Shown piece after piece: positions 9,950 to 18,263 of a DNA stretch of 33,748 bases. How positions within the stretch are numbered: the stretch's first letter is position 1; every line of letters begins with the position of its first letter. The position numbers and the translations under genes are program-made. The DNA is from Treponema sp. (GTDB taxonomy: Bacteria; Spirochaetota; Spirochaetia; Treponematales; Breznakiellaceae): positions 1 to 33,748 of the forward strand of contig JAITFK010000155.1 in the NCBI GenBank assembly GCA_031281555.1, read 5' to 3'. The notes beneath the pieces were generated by a model. That model was given only the letters and a program-made list of their open reading frames with translations. It was not told where the DNA came from and did not search any database.

Positions 9950-9978
9950 ATTATATAACAGAAAAAAGTAAATGTCAC
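9950..9978 (-). promoter_or_regulatory. Sigma70-type promoter for the beta-CASP nuclease gene
   Basis: Minus strand: GTGACA (9978-9973), 17-bp spacer, TATAAT (9955-9950), then 7 nt to ATG at 9942. Confidence 0.75.
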
Positions 9979-9979
9979 G

Positions 9980-10008
9980 CTGACAAGATAATTATTTACG
10001 GGTATAAT
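9980..10008 (+). promoter_or_regulatory. Sigma70-type promoter for thrC
   Basis: CTGACA (9980-9985), 17-bp spacer, TATAAT (10003-10008), 7 nt to ATG at 10016. Confidence 0.8.
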
Positions 10009-10015
10009 ATAGAAG

Positions 10016-11326
10016 ATGCAGTTAAGGTCTACAAAATCCGGGTCTCCGCTTGTTTCATACAGAGAAGCGGTATTAAACTGCCTGCCGGAAGACGGAGGGC
10101 TTTATGTTCCGGATCAAGCTGTAGATTTCAGGCAGTTTTTCACTCACATGAATGAAAAAACAAGTTTTCAGGAATTGGTTGCGGCTGCCGCGACTTCGTT
10201 TTTGGATGACTCTTTAGATCCTGTCTCCGCGTCAAGAGTCGCGAAGAACGCGTTTAACTTTGAACCTGAACTTATTAAACTTGACGATGAATTTTCCCTG
10301 TTGAATCTTTACTCGGGGCCTACCGGGGTTTTTAAAGATTTCGGTATTGCGTTTATGTCCGCCATACTGGAAGAATTTCTTGAAAAAGAAAAGCAGATAA
10401 TGATTCTTTCCGCAGCAAGGCCTGATACCGGTGTAAGCATGTCACGCGCTTTCAGCGGGAAAAAAGGTATTCTTCTTGTCCTGCTCTACCCTTCAGGCCA
10501 AATACACGGTCTTGATCCTTCTGCTTATGTACCTAACGGAGGAAATATAATTCCTGTTCAGTTGAAAGGAACATTTGATGACTGCCAGCGTCTTGTTATT
10601 GAGACAATTAATGACAGGGAATTTTCTAAACGTTATAATGTAACAAGCTGCAATTCGATAAATGCAGGAAGGCTTTTTCCCCAGATTTTTTATTATCTCT
10701 ACGCTTTTATTCAGGCTAAAAGATTTCTTTGCGGAGATTTACTTTTCAGCGTTCCTTCAGGCAATTTCGGTAATCTTATTGCCGGTCTTTACGCATGGAA
10801 ATTCGGCATGCCGGTTAACGGTTTTATCGCCGCAATGAACGCAAATAATTCGATGGGCGGCTATATTCACGGCAAACCGTTTGTTTGCGCGCCTCTTGTT
10901 CATACAAATTCTCCGGCTTTGGACGTAAGTTTTCCCTTAAACCACGAACGTCTGGCGTCGTTTTACGATGAGGCTCCTACTGTTATGCGCAATATGGTAT
11001 ACCCCGCTTCAATTGATAATGAGCTTACACTAAAAACAATGGAGTTTGTCTATAAAAAATACAATCTTTTCATTGATCCTCACACTGCGGTTGCCTTTGC
11101 GGCGGCGCAAAAAATACACTCCATAAATGAGTGGAACGGTAATACGCATACAGTAGTTCTTGCTACAGGCCATCCTGAAAGATCGGCAAATATTGTGGAA
11201 GAAGCGACAGGCAAAAAAATAAGAGTATCGAACTTTATCGCCTCATTGCAAAAAAAATGCGATCCTATTGCAGTTATTTTCCCTCAACTGGATGCTTTTG
11301 AAAACGCAATTGCAAGCTGTTTTTAA
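10016..11326 (+). CDS. thrC: Threonine synthase
   Basis: N-terminal STKSGSPLVSYREAVLNCLPEDGGLYVP, PLP-lysine region YSGPTGVFKDFG, CNSINAGRLFPQIFYY, PSGNFGNLIAGLYA. Confidence 0.9.
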   Translation: MQLRSTKSGSPLVSYREAVLNCLPEDGGLYVPDQAVDFRQFFTHMNEKTSFQELVAAAATSFLDDSLDPVSASRVAKNAFNFEPELIKLDDEFSLLNLYSGPTGVFKDFGIAFMSAILEEFLEKEKQIMILSAARPDTGVSMSRAFSGKKGILLVLLYPSGQIHGLDPSAYVPNGGNIIPVQLKGTFDDCQRLVIETINDREFSKRYNVTSCNSINAGRLFPQIFYYLYAFIQAKRFLCGDLLFSVPSGNFGNLIAGLYAWKFGMPVNGFIAAMNANNSMGGYIHGKPFVCAPLVHTNSPALDVSFPLNHERLASFYDEAPTVMRNMVYPASIDNELTLKTMEFVYKKYNLFIDPHTAVAFAAAQKIHSINEWNGNTHTVVLATGHPERSANIVEEATGKKIRVSNFIASLQKKCDPIAVIFPQLDAFENAIASCF

Positions 11327-11362
11327 GGAGTTACCGATAACAGGATATTGAGGAAATAAATT

Positions 11363-12793
11363 ATGAAAAAAAATGCCGCTTTATTTTTAACTGTATTTTT
11401 ATTTTTATCTTCGATACTTTCTTTGGCGCAGGAATCTCCCGCCGGGCTTGAAACCGGAGAGCCGTCTGCAGAGCACAGTTCTCAGGCGGCAGCTGATACT
11501 AGCCTTTTGAATGAAATCAAAGATGAGATCATAAATGAAACCGGCATAGAAAAAATTTTAAAAGAGGGTAAGGTAAAAACTGAAAATAATGAATCTGTTA
11601 TAAATACATCAGAAGAAGAAGAAAAACAGTTTATTCAAAGAATTGCAAGCGTAATAATAATTATTGTATCTTTGGCGGCGCTAGTTTGGCTTATATGGTT
11701 TTTATTCAATCTGTTAACAAAAAAAATAGACGACGCCGGCGGAGAAAAAATAAAGCCTCTTGTAATAAAAAACTTGAAACTTCTTACAACAAAACAAATT
11801 ATTTCCATAATTCATGCTTTATTACGATTATTTAAATATTTTTTGACTGTCTTTATACTTTTTCTTACAGTTCCGTTGGCTTTTAGTTTTTTCCCTTCAA
11901 CAAAGGAACTTGCCACAACAATGTTCAATCATATTTTAACACCTGTAAAAAACATTGCCATTGGTATAGTTAAATATATTCCGAATTTAGTAACGATAAT
12001 TATCATTATAGTTATTACCCGTTATGTTTTACGGGGAATAAAACTTTTTACAACCCAGATAGAAAGAGGCAAACTGGTAATTCCCGGTTTTTACGCAGAT
12101 TGGGCGGCGCCTACTTACAGAATTTTACAGGTACTTCTTTGGGCATTTACTGTTGCTGTTGTTTATCCGTATCTTCCCGGTTCAGATTCAAGGGCTTTTC
12201 AAGGCGTATCTGTTTTTATCGGTATAATATTCTCTCTAGGCTCGTCAAACGCAATCGGCAATCTGGTAGCCGGACTTGTTATTACCTATATGCGTCCTTT
12301 TAAAATCGGCGATCGCGTTCAAATAAAAGATATAACAGGTTTTGTTGTGGAAAAAACACTTATGGTTGTGCGTCTTAAAACGCATAAAAATGAATATGTT
12401 ACATTTCCCAATATTATGATACTGGGATCAAGCATTATTAATTACAATACGTCTTCTGACGAAGATGAAGACGGTTTAATTTTACATACGGAAATTTCAT
12501 TTGGCTATTCTACCCCATGGCAGACAGTACATGAAATACTAATTAATGCCGCTCTTGCTACAGAGTTTGTTTTAAAAAAACCAAAGCCTTTTGTACTTCA
12601 AACTAAACTGGATGATTTTTACGCGTGTTATCAGATTAACTGTTACACGAAGGAAGTCGCCAGGATTCCGGGTATTTATGCCGAACTCTACGAAAATATT
12701 CAGAATGGTTTTAAAGAAGCCGGTTTGGATATGACAACGCCTTATTATGAAATTTCCATCGGAAGAAAAGAAAAAACTCAGAAATTAAATTAA
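11363..12793 (+). CDS. Mechanosensitive ion channel protein (MscS family)
   Basis: Signal peptide, multi-TM, GSSNAIGNLVAGLVITYMRPFKIGDRVQIKDITGFV, NEYVTFPNIMILGSSIINYN. SD GAGGAAAT upstream. Confidence 0.9.
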   Translation: MKKNAALFLTVFLFLSSILSLAQESPAGLETGEPSAEHSSQAAADTSLLNEIKDEIINETGIEKILKEGKVKTENNESVINTSEEEEKQFIQRIASVIIIIVSLAALVWLIWFLFNLLTKKIDDAGGEKIKPLVIKNLKLLTTKQIISIIHALLRLFKYFLTVFILFLTVPLAFSFFPSTKELATTMFNHILTPVKNIAIGIVKYIPNLVTIIIIIVITRYVLRGIKLFTTQIERGKLVIPGFYADWAAPTYRILQVLLWAFTVAVVYPYLPGSDSRAFQGVSVFIGIIFSLGSSNAIGNLVAGLVITYMRPFKIGDRVQIKDITGFVVEKTLMVVRLKTHKNEYVTFPNIMILGSSIINYNTSSDEDEDGLILHTEISFGYSTPWQTVHEILINAALATEFVLKKPKPFVLQTKLDDFYACYQINCYTKEVARIPGIYAELYENIQNGFKEAGLDMTTPYYEISIGRKEKTQKLN

Positions 12794-12811
12794 TGAAGTA
12801 GATTGCGGCTA

Positions 12812-12840
12812 TTGTAATTGGTAAATTCCTGTATTATAAT
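12812..12840 (+). promoter_or_regulatory. Sigma70-type promoter for the oligopeptide-binding lipoprotein
   Basis: TTGTAA (12812-12817), 17-bp spacer, TATAAT (12835-12840), 9 nt to ATG 12850. Confidence 0.65.
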
Positions 12841-12849
12841 TGGTGATAT

Positions 12850-14556
12850 ATGTCAAGTTTAAAAAGACTTATTCTTCCCGTATTTTGCGTACTGTTAATC
12901 ACCGGATGCAAGAGTTCACCTGTACAAAAACATGAATCGTCATTGGTTAATGAAACTAACGGACAAAGATATGAATTTGCACAGGTACATTCGCTGCAGA
13001 TTCAAGCGGAAGTACGTCCGCAGATTCAGGATCGGGATGAGCTTACTGTTGTATTTTCCAGACAGGATATAGAACTGGATTTCCGTAAATCATATTTTGC
13101 AAGTGAAGCGCAAATTTTTACCGGATTATACGAAGGACTTTTTTCTTATCATCCTCTTACTCTTGAGCCTGTTCCGGCTGTGGTTGACAGGTGGGAATTA
13201 TCATCAGATAAGACCCAATGGACTTTTACATTAAAGCGAAATGCATGTTACTGGAACGGCGATCCCGTAAGAGCGGAAGATTTCCGCGCCGCATGGCTTA
13301 CTCTCCTTGAACCCTCGCGCGGTTCTCCGTATTCGGGTTTATTTGATGTTATAGAAGGAGCGCGTGATTACAGAAACGGCATAGAAAAAGATTCGAACAA
13401 AGTGGGCATTACTACTCCCAACTCAAGAACTTTAGTTGTAAAATTAAATGCGCCTGCCTCATTTTTTCCCGCAATGCTTTGTCATCATTCATTCAGCCCA
13501 ATTCATCCTGACATGATAAACAGGACTCAATGGTCCCCTTCACAAGACCAAAAAAACTGGACGCCTCCTATTTCCAACGGGCCGTTCCGAATTGAATCTA
13601 TGAACGAAGAGAAAATCATTCTGGTAAAGAATAATCAATATTGGGATAACAGCCGTGTTGCCTTGAATAAAATTATTGTTAAATTTACCGAAACGGCGGA
13701 AGATGCTTCTCATCTCTGGAATTCAGGTGAAGCTCGCTGGATAGCGGGAAATGTAGATATTGAAGCTTTAACCGATCGCTCCGGTATTCAATTTAATGTT
13801 CTGTTTGCAACTCACTATTATTATATTCGCAGTGAAGTTGAACCGTGGAATGATTACAGAATCCGCCGCGCTATGGTTCTTGTTTTACCTTGGGATGAAA
13901 TTCGCTCAGGTTATTCTCTGCCCGCTGATACATTGATAATTCCTATCGCAGGTTATCCTGAAGTGAAAGGAATATCCGAAACCGATTACGAAGAAGCGCA
14001 CAAACTTATGACCGAAGCGGGTTTTTCTGACGGCTCGGAATTGCCGGAACTGGTTATTCGCCTTACGCCTTCGCCGGATGCCGCAAAAATCGGCAGTCTT
14101 ATGGCTGTCGCATGGAAGGAAGTGCTTGGATTTAAAGTTCGTGTCGAGGTAATTCCTTATGAGAGGTATTTTCAATCAATGAAAGAAAGCGGTTATATCA
14201 TAGGTTCTTCTACATGGATTGGCGATTTTGCCGATCCTTATACATTTCTGCAGATATGGAAGCGTGATTCAAATTTAAACGACGCCTGTTTATATGACAC
14301 AGAATACGAAGCACTGATCGAAAAATCCATGATGGAAGACGGGAAAGAACGTATGGCTACTCTTGCCCAGGCGGAAAAACTTTTGCTGGACAGAGGAGTT
14401 GTGCTGCCAATTTCTTATCAATATGCCTTAAATATTGTAGATACAGGTGAACTGGAAGGGTGGTACCAGAACGTACTGGACATTCATCCGTTTAAATATT
14501 TTTATTTTAAAGCTTACCGTCCTCTTCCGGGCGTAGCAATGGTACATGAAAAATGA
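12850..14556 (+). CDS. ABC transporter oligopeptide-binding lipoprotein (OppA/SBP_bac_5 family)
   Basis: Lipobox LLITGCKSS; GLYEGLFSYHPLTLEPVPAVVDRWELSSDKTQWTFTLKRNACYWNGDPVRAEDFRAAW, typical of SBP_bac_5. Confidence 0.93.
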   Translation: MSSLKRLILPVFCVLLITGCKSSPVQKHESSLVNETNGQRYEFAQVHSLQIQAEVRPQIQDRDELTVVFSRQDIELDFRKSYFASEAQIFTGLYEGLFSYHPLTLEPVPAVVDRWELSSDKTQWTFTLKRNACYWNGDPVRAEDFRAAWLTLLEPSRGSPYSGLFDVIEGARDYRNGIEKDSNKVGITTPNSRTLVVKLNAPASFFPAMLCHHSFSPIHPDMINRTQWSPSQDQKNWTPPISNGPFRIESMNEEKIILVKNNQYWDNSRVALNKIIVKFTETAEDASHLWNSGEARWIAGNVDIEALTDRSGIQFNVLFATHYYYIRSEVEPWNDYRIRRAMVLVLPWDEIRSGYSLPADTLIIPIAGYPEVKGISETDYEEAHKLMTEAGFSDGSELPELVIRLTPSPDAAKIGSLMAVAWKEVLGFKVRVEVIPYERYFQSMKESGYIIGSSTWIGDFADPYTFLQIWKRDSNLNDACLYDTEYEALIEKSMMEDGKERMATLAQAEKLLLDRGVVLPISYQYALNIVDTGELEGWYQNVLDIHPFKYFYFKAYRPLPGVAMVHEK

Positions 14557-14588
14557 CGAACCCCGCCGCAGAGCAGCGGGGTATCGTC
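14555..14588. repeat. GC-rich hairpin element 1 (overlaps oppA stop codon)
   Basis: GACGA-ACCCCGC / GCGGGGTATCGTC arms, complementary except for one bulged base, inner GC-AGA-GC. Confidence 0.85.
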
Positions 14589-14611
14589 GTTCTGTAAGGA
14601 ATGGATTGTAT

Positions 14612-14689
14612 GCGGGATTTAATACCAATGGATACAAAATATTTTTATGGGCGCGAAACCGCCCCAGAGGGGCGGGGTATTAAACCCGC
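14612..14689. repeat. GC-rich hairpin element 2 within a larger inverted repeat
   Basis: Outer arms GCGGGATTTAATACC (14612-14626) and GGTATTAAACCCGC (14676-14689) pair with one bulge; inner perfect CCGCCCC-AGA-GGGGCGG (14659-14675). Confidence 0.85.
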
Positions 14690-14699
14690 TTGCAAATAA

Positions 14700-15176
14700 A
14701 TGATCCGCGCAGGGCTTGGATACGATATACACCGCCTGAAAAGAAAGCGCCGTTTTCTTCTTGCGGGCGTAGAAATTCCGTCCCGGCGCGGGGAGCTTGG
14801 CCATTCAGACGGCGACGTTCTCGCCCACGCTGTATGCGACGCGATTCTCGGCGCCTGCGCTCTTGCTGATATCGGCGAATTATTTCCGCCTTCGGATACT
14901 TCCTGGAAAGATGCGGATTCTATGCAGCTTTTGGACATGGCTTTTTCAATTGTAAAAAAAGCCGGCTGGAAGGTTGTAAATATTGATTGCGTAATAATTT
15001 GTGAAACTCCCAAAGTGCTTCCCTACCGTGACGTTATTCGCAATTCTCTCGCAAAGGCGCTTGAAGTTCCGGTTGAAAATGTTTTTCTAAAAGGCAAGAC
15101 TGCAGAAGGTCTTGGACCTGTCGGCAGGGGAAAGGCTGTAGAAGTTCTGGCTCAGTGCCTGCTGGAAAGACCATGA
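14700..15176 (+). CDS. ispF: 2-C-methyl-D-erythritol 2,4-cyclodiphosphate synthase
   Basis: RAGLGYDIHRL, LGHSDGDVLAHAVCDAILGA, DIGELFPPSD, KGKTAEGLGPVGRGKAVE. Confidence 0.95.
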   Translation: MIRAGLGYDIHRLKRKRRFLLAGVEIPSRRGELGHSDGDVLAHAVCDAILGACALADIGELFPPSDTSWKDADSMQLLDMAFSIVKKAGWKVVNIDCVIICETPKVLPYRDVIRNSLAKALEVPVENVFLKGKTAEGLGPVGRGKAVEVLAQCLLERP

Positions 15177-15844
15177 GCCCGAAATGGGGAGTTATTTTTT
15201 CCGCGCTTGAAAAATGGCGGATGCAATTATCAGAATCAAATGAAGCCGATCCTTCTGTAAACACTGTAGCGGAACATTACCGCCGCGATCCGTGGGCGGT
15301 ACTGGTTTCTACTATCATAAGTCTTCGGACAAAGGATGAAGTTACCCTTTGTGCATCAGAGCGTCTGCTTGAAAAAGCAGGCAACCCTGAGGAATTAAGC
15401 GTAATGAAAGAAGAAAAAATTGAAAAACTTATATACCCTGCCGGATTTTACCGGAATAAGGCAGCCTCCCTAAAAAAAATAGCGTATATTCTGCTTGAAC
15501 AATACGGCGGAAAAGTGCCGGCTTCAATGGATGAATTGCTTGCCCTTCCCGGCGTGGGAAGAAAGACAGCCAATCTTGTGTTAAACGAAGCCTTTGACAT
15601 TGACGCTATTTGCGTGGATATTCATGTTCACAGGATATCTAACCGTTGCGGCTGGCTCTCAAGCAAAACTCCTGAAGAAACAGAAATGATTTTACGCGAT
15701 ATTCTGCCGAAAAAATACTGGAAAAGGATCAACTACCTTCTTGTCCTCTACGGACAAAAGCTCTGCCGTCCCGTTAGTCCTTTTTGTTCATGCTGTGTAA
15801 TTGAAAAGTACTGCTTGCGAAATGGTGTAGATCGTTCAAGGTGA
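15173..15844 (+). CDS. nth: Endonuclease III
   Basis: PWAVLVSTIISLRTKDEVT, LPGVGRKTANLVL, VDIHVHRISNR, C-terminal 4Fe-4S cysteines CRPVSPFCSCCVIEKYC. ATG 15173 overlaps ispF stop (ATGA); the track start at 15155 is an upstream GTG. Confidence 0.92.
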   Translation: MSPKWGVIFSALEKWRMQLSESNEADPSVNTVAEHYRRDPWAVLVSTIISLRTKDEVTLCASERLLEKAGNPEELSVMKEEKIEKLIYPAGFYRNKAASLKKIAYILLEQYGGKVPASMDELLALPGVGRKTANLVLNEAFDIDAICVDIHVHRISNRCGWLSSKTPEETEMILRDILPKKYWKRINYLLVLYGQKLCRPVSPFCSCCVIEKYCLRNGVDRSR

Positions 15845-15856
15845 AAGTAAAATGAA

Positions 15857-15882
15857 AAAACCCGCCAAAAAAGACGGGTTTT
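15857..15882. terminator. Candidate bidirectional rho-independent terminator between convergent nth and higA-like gene
   Basis: AAAACCCG ... CGGGTTTT stem flanked by A and T runs. Confidence 0.75.
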
Positions 15883-15886
15883 ACTG

Positions 15887-16180
15887 TTATTTCCTGCCTG
15901 CTTTAGGTATATTCTTTAAAGATCTTGCTAATGATTTGTCATTAGCGGCTTTCGCAAGATCGTAGTTCATCTGCGCCAACAGCCAGAATTCAGGTTTTGT
16001 GCCAAAATACTTGGCAAGACGCAAAGCGATAGATGTTGTTATTCTGCTTTTATCAAGGCTGATAAGCCTTAATGCGGTCTGACTGCATTTGATTTCTTTT
16101 GAAAGCCTATTGCAGTTAAGACCATACTTGTCAAGCAATCCAAGTAAAATTGATCCGGGTGTCTGGTTCTTCTTTGCCAT
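15887..16180 (-). CDS. higA: HigA-like HTH antitoxin / XRE-family regulator, with no adjacent toxin
   Basis: HTH LSKEIKCSQTALRLISLDKSRITTSIALRLAKYFGTKPEFWLLAQMNYDLAKA is characteristic of HigA antitoxins. SD AAGGAG upstream. Confidence 0.8.
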   Translation of the reverse strand: MAKKNQTPGSILLGLLDKYGLNCNRLSKEIKCSQTALRLISLDKSRITTSIALRLAKYFGTKPEFWLLAQMNYDLAKAANDKSLARSLKNIPKAGRK

Positions 16181-16208
16181 AATAACTCCTTAACATGAAA
16201 TATTTTAA

Positions 16209-16240
16209 TAAAATATAATATATATTTTAATTTTAGTCGA
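16209..16240 (-). promoter_or_regulatory. Candidate promoter and palindrome upstream of higA-like gene
   Basis: TAAAATATA-ATA-TATATTTTA palindrome (16209-16229); TCGACT (16240-16235) plus 17 bp plus TATATT (16217-16212) on minus strand. Confidence 0.5.
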
Positions 16241-16244
16241 GTAC

Positions 16245-17123
16245 TTAATACGATATTTTTTCTTTTTTCCATACGGCCTTTTTATTACTTTTTCCCCAAA
16301 AAATCACATGTTCCTTAATATCAGCGCAAATTAATGCCTGCACGGCTTTATCATAATTTCCGTTAATATCATCCGCACAATGAGCATCTGCTGTAATTAT
16401 TAAAGGAACATTATTTTCACGCAGAAAACACAAAAATTGCTTTGACGGATAAACATCGTTGATTTTTCTCCTGTTAATGCCTCCGGTATTTACTTCTACC
16501 GTTATTCCCGCTTCGGCGGCTGCACGCGCAATTTCCTTTAGACGGCAGATTTCGCTTTCCTGCGGCCAGTAGTCCTTATCACAGCAATTCTTCTTAATCA
16601 GATCCGCATGTCCTAAAATTTCAAAACCGCCGATAGCGATCATTTCCGCCATTGCGTCATAATAAGCGTTCATCAACGCCTGCGCGTCTCCGCCGAAGCC
16701 TTCATTTAGTCCTTTTAAAAATTCTTCAGGCAGGCCGTCAACCGTAAACGGCTGTGCACCGTTTGCGGGAATGATATAATGTACGCTGCCAATCAAATAA
16801 TCTGGATTAATCGCTTTTATGTCGCTGTCTATTGCTGATCTTAAGCCTTTAATATAATCAACTTCCAGCCCGAGAAAAACAGGAAGTTTTCCGCGCCAGC
16901 GTTGTTTTGCTTCCAGTACTTCCGATACATATTCATCAACGCGATCATCGTTTAAATTCCAGTCACTTTTAATACCTGTTTTTTTTGTTATAGGAGCGTG
17001 CTCGCTAAAGCCGATTGCGTACATCTTTTTTTCGTACGCGGCGCGGCACATTGTTTCTACATCGTCATTCCCGTCGCAAAAAAGCGTATGGACATGCATG
17101 CTTGAAAAAACAGCAGAAATCAT
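16245..17123 (-). CDS. PHP-domain phosphatase, histidinol-phosphatase-like
   Basis: MHVHTLFCDGNDDVETM, IGFSEHAP, FLGLEVDYI, GSVHYI, EILGHADLIKK, VEVNTGGIN, ITADAHCADDI. ATGA overlap with upstream gene. Confidence 0.87.
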   Translation of the reverse strand: MISAVFSSMHVHTLFCDGNDDVETMCRAAYEKKMYAIGFSEHAPITKKTGIKSDWNLNDDRVDEYVSEVLEAKQRWRGKLPVFLGLEVDYIKGLRSAIDSDIKAINPDYLIGSVHYIIPANGAQPFTVDGLPEEFLKGLNEGFGGDAQALMNAYYDAMAEMIAIGGFEILGHADLIKKNCCDKDYWPQESEICRLKEIARAAAEAGITVEVNTGGINRRKINDVYPSKQFLCFLRENNVPLIITADAHCADDINGNYDKAVQALICADIKEHVIFWGKSNKKAVWKKEKISY

Positions 17124-18256
17124 GTTACCTCCATTATCAACGCGCCGCTTTTCCCGTCGCGCCCTTTAAAATCAGATGTCATAGTAACAAGACTGCCGCA
17201 AAAAATATCTTCAATACGTTTTCTTTCTCCTGCTAAAAGAACAAGTCCCGCAGAACAGCATCCGTAACGACCGAAACGATTTTGAGGGAGTTTAAAAGCA
17301 TCTGATATTATGCGTAATTTATTTTGTGTGTTATTTTTCTTTGCCGCGGTCAGCAGATAACTAAAAACAAGCCGTTCTTTTGGAAGGTCTGCCGCCGCAG
17401 AAAGCAGCTGTAATTCATTCGGCGTATCAAACGATTCATAGGCAAAGTGGCACCATCGTTTTTTATTACCGGAAAAAGGACAAACCGATGTATGCGTGCA
17501 AGGCGAAAGCGGCTGCATGCCTGTTCTCATAAACGCAGTACGCAGAAGAGAAACAAACCGCCCGGACTGGGGGACTCCGGGCTCTACTGTTAATACAGAA
17601 CCGTTTTTTAATGCCATACTGACCATTAACCGCGCCGCATTATCTGCAATATGTTTAAGTTTTTCCGTATTGGAATGAGGCAAAGACCCATATATTTCAT
17701 TAAAAAAATTTACAGCGCATACAAGAGAGGATAGATTTCCTTTATATGAAATACGCCTTATATCAACATCATCACGTATAAGGTTTATTTTCCATGTACT
17801 GCCCGTATCTGTTGATGAACGTAAAGCGTTAAAAAATTTATTTCCCGCTTCAAGCGCGGGAGCTGAGCGGTCTATACAGTTAATTTCAAGCGGAACACTT
17901 CGTAAATCAGGACGCGCTATCCAAAGCGCCGACGCGAATGTCAAAGGTCCGCTTCCAAGATCTGTAACAGAATTACCTGCAGAAAGGCTTAAGTTTATAC
18001 TTTGCAGCAAAATGCAAAGACGGTAAATATTCCATGGAAGAAAATAATGCATGTAAGCTGAAAGAAAATTAGGGCGCGTAAGATATGAAAGCGGTCTTTC
18101 GCCTTTGTTGTTTGTAAGCAATCCTGAAAGTTCCGCTATCTGAGAAGGTAAAGCGCTTCGAAAACGTCCGGGTACCGGAAAATTTTCTTTTATTAACGCA
18201 CAGGCATAAAAGAAATTATTACGGATTTCCTGCGGCAGTATTTCAAAGGATCGCAT
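17120..18256 (-). CDS. Rsm22-like ribosomal small-subunit-associated methyltransferase
   Basis: SAM motif VTDLGSGPLTFASAL and cysteine motif CTHTSVCPFSGNKKRWCHF, as in the Rsm22/METTL17 family. Confidence 0.75.
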   Translation of the reverse strand: MRSFEILPQEIRNNFFYACALIKENFPVPGRFRSALPSQIAELSGLLTNNKGERPLSYLTRPNFLSAYMHYFLPWNIYRLCILLQSINLSLSAGNSVTDLGSGPLTFASALWIARPDLRSVPLEINCIDRSAPALEAGNKFFNALRSSTDTGSTWKINLIRDDVDIRRISYKGNLSSLVCAVNFFNEIYGSLPHSNTEKLKHIADNAARLMVSMALKNGSVLTVEPGVPQSGRFVSLLRTAFMRTGMQPLSPCTHTSVCPFSGNKKRWCHFAYESFDTPNELQLLSAAADLPKERLVFSYLLTAAKKNNTQNKLRIISDAFKLPQNRFGRYGCCSAGLVLLAGERKRIEDIFCGSLVTMTSDFKGRDGKSGALIMEVT

Positions 18257-18263
18257 TTTAATG

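Noticed and set aside
14606-14640. Possible ispF promoter (TTGTAT ... TACAAA)
   Set aside because: The spacer is 21 bp and the -10 match is weak.
14645-15013. 122-aa minus-strand ORF over ispF and the hairpin element
   Set aside because: Antisense to ispF; open only by composition and the palindromic element.
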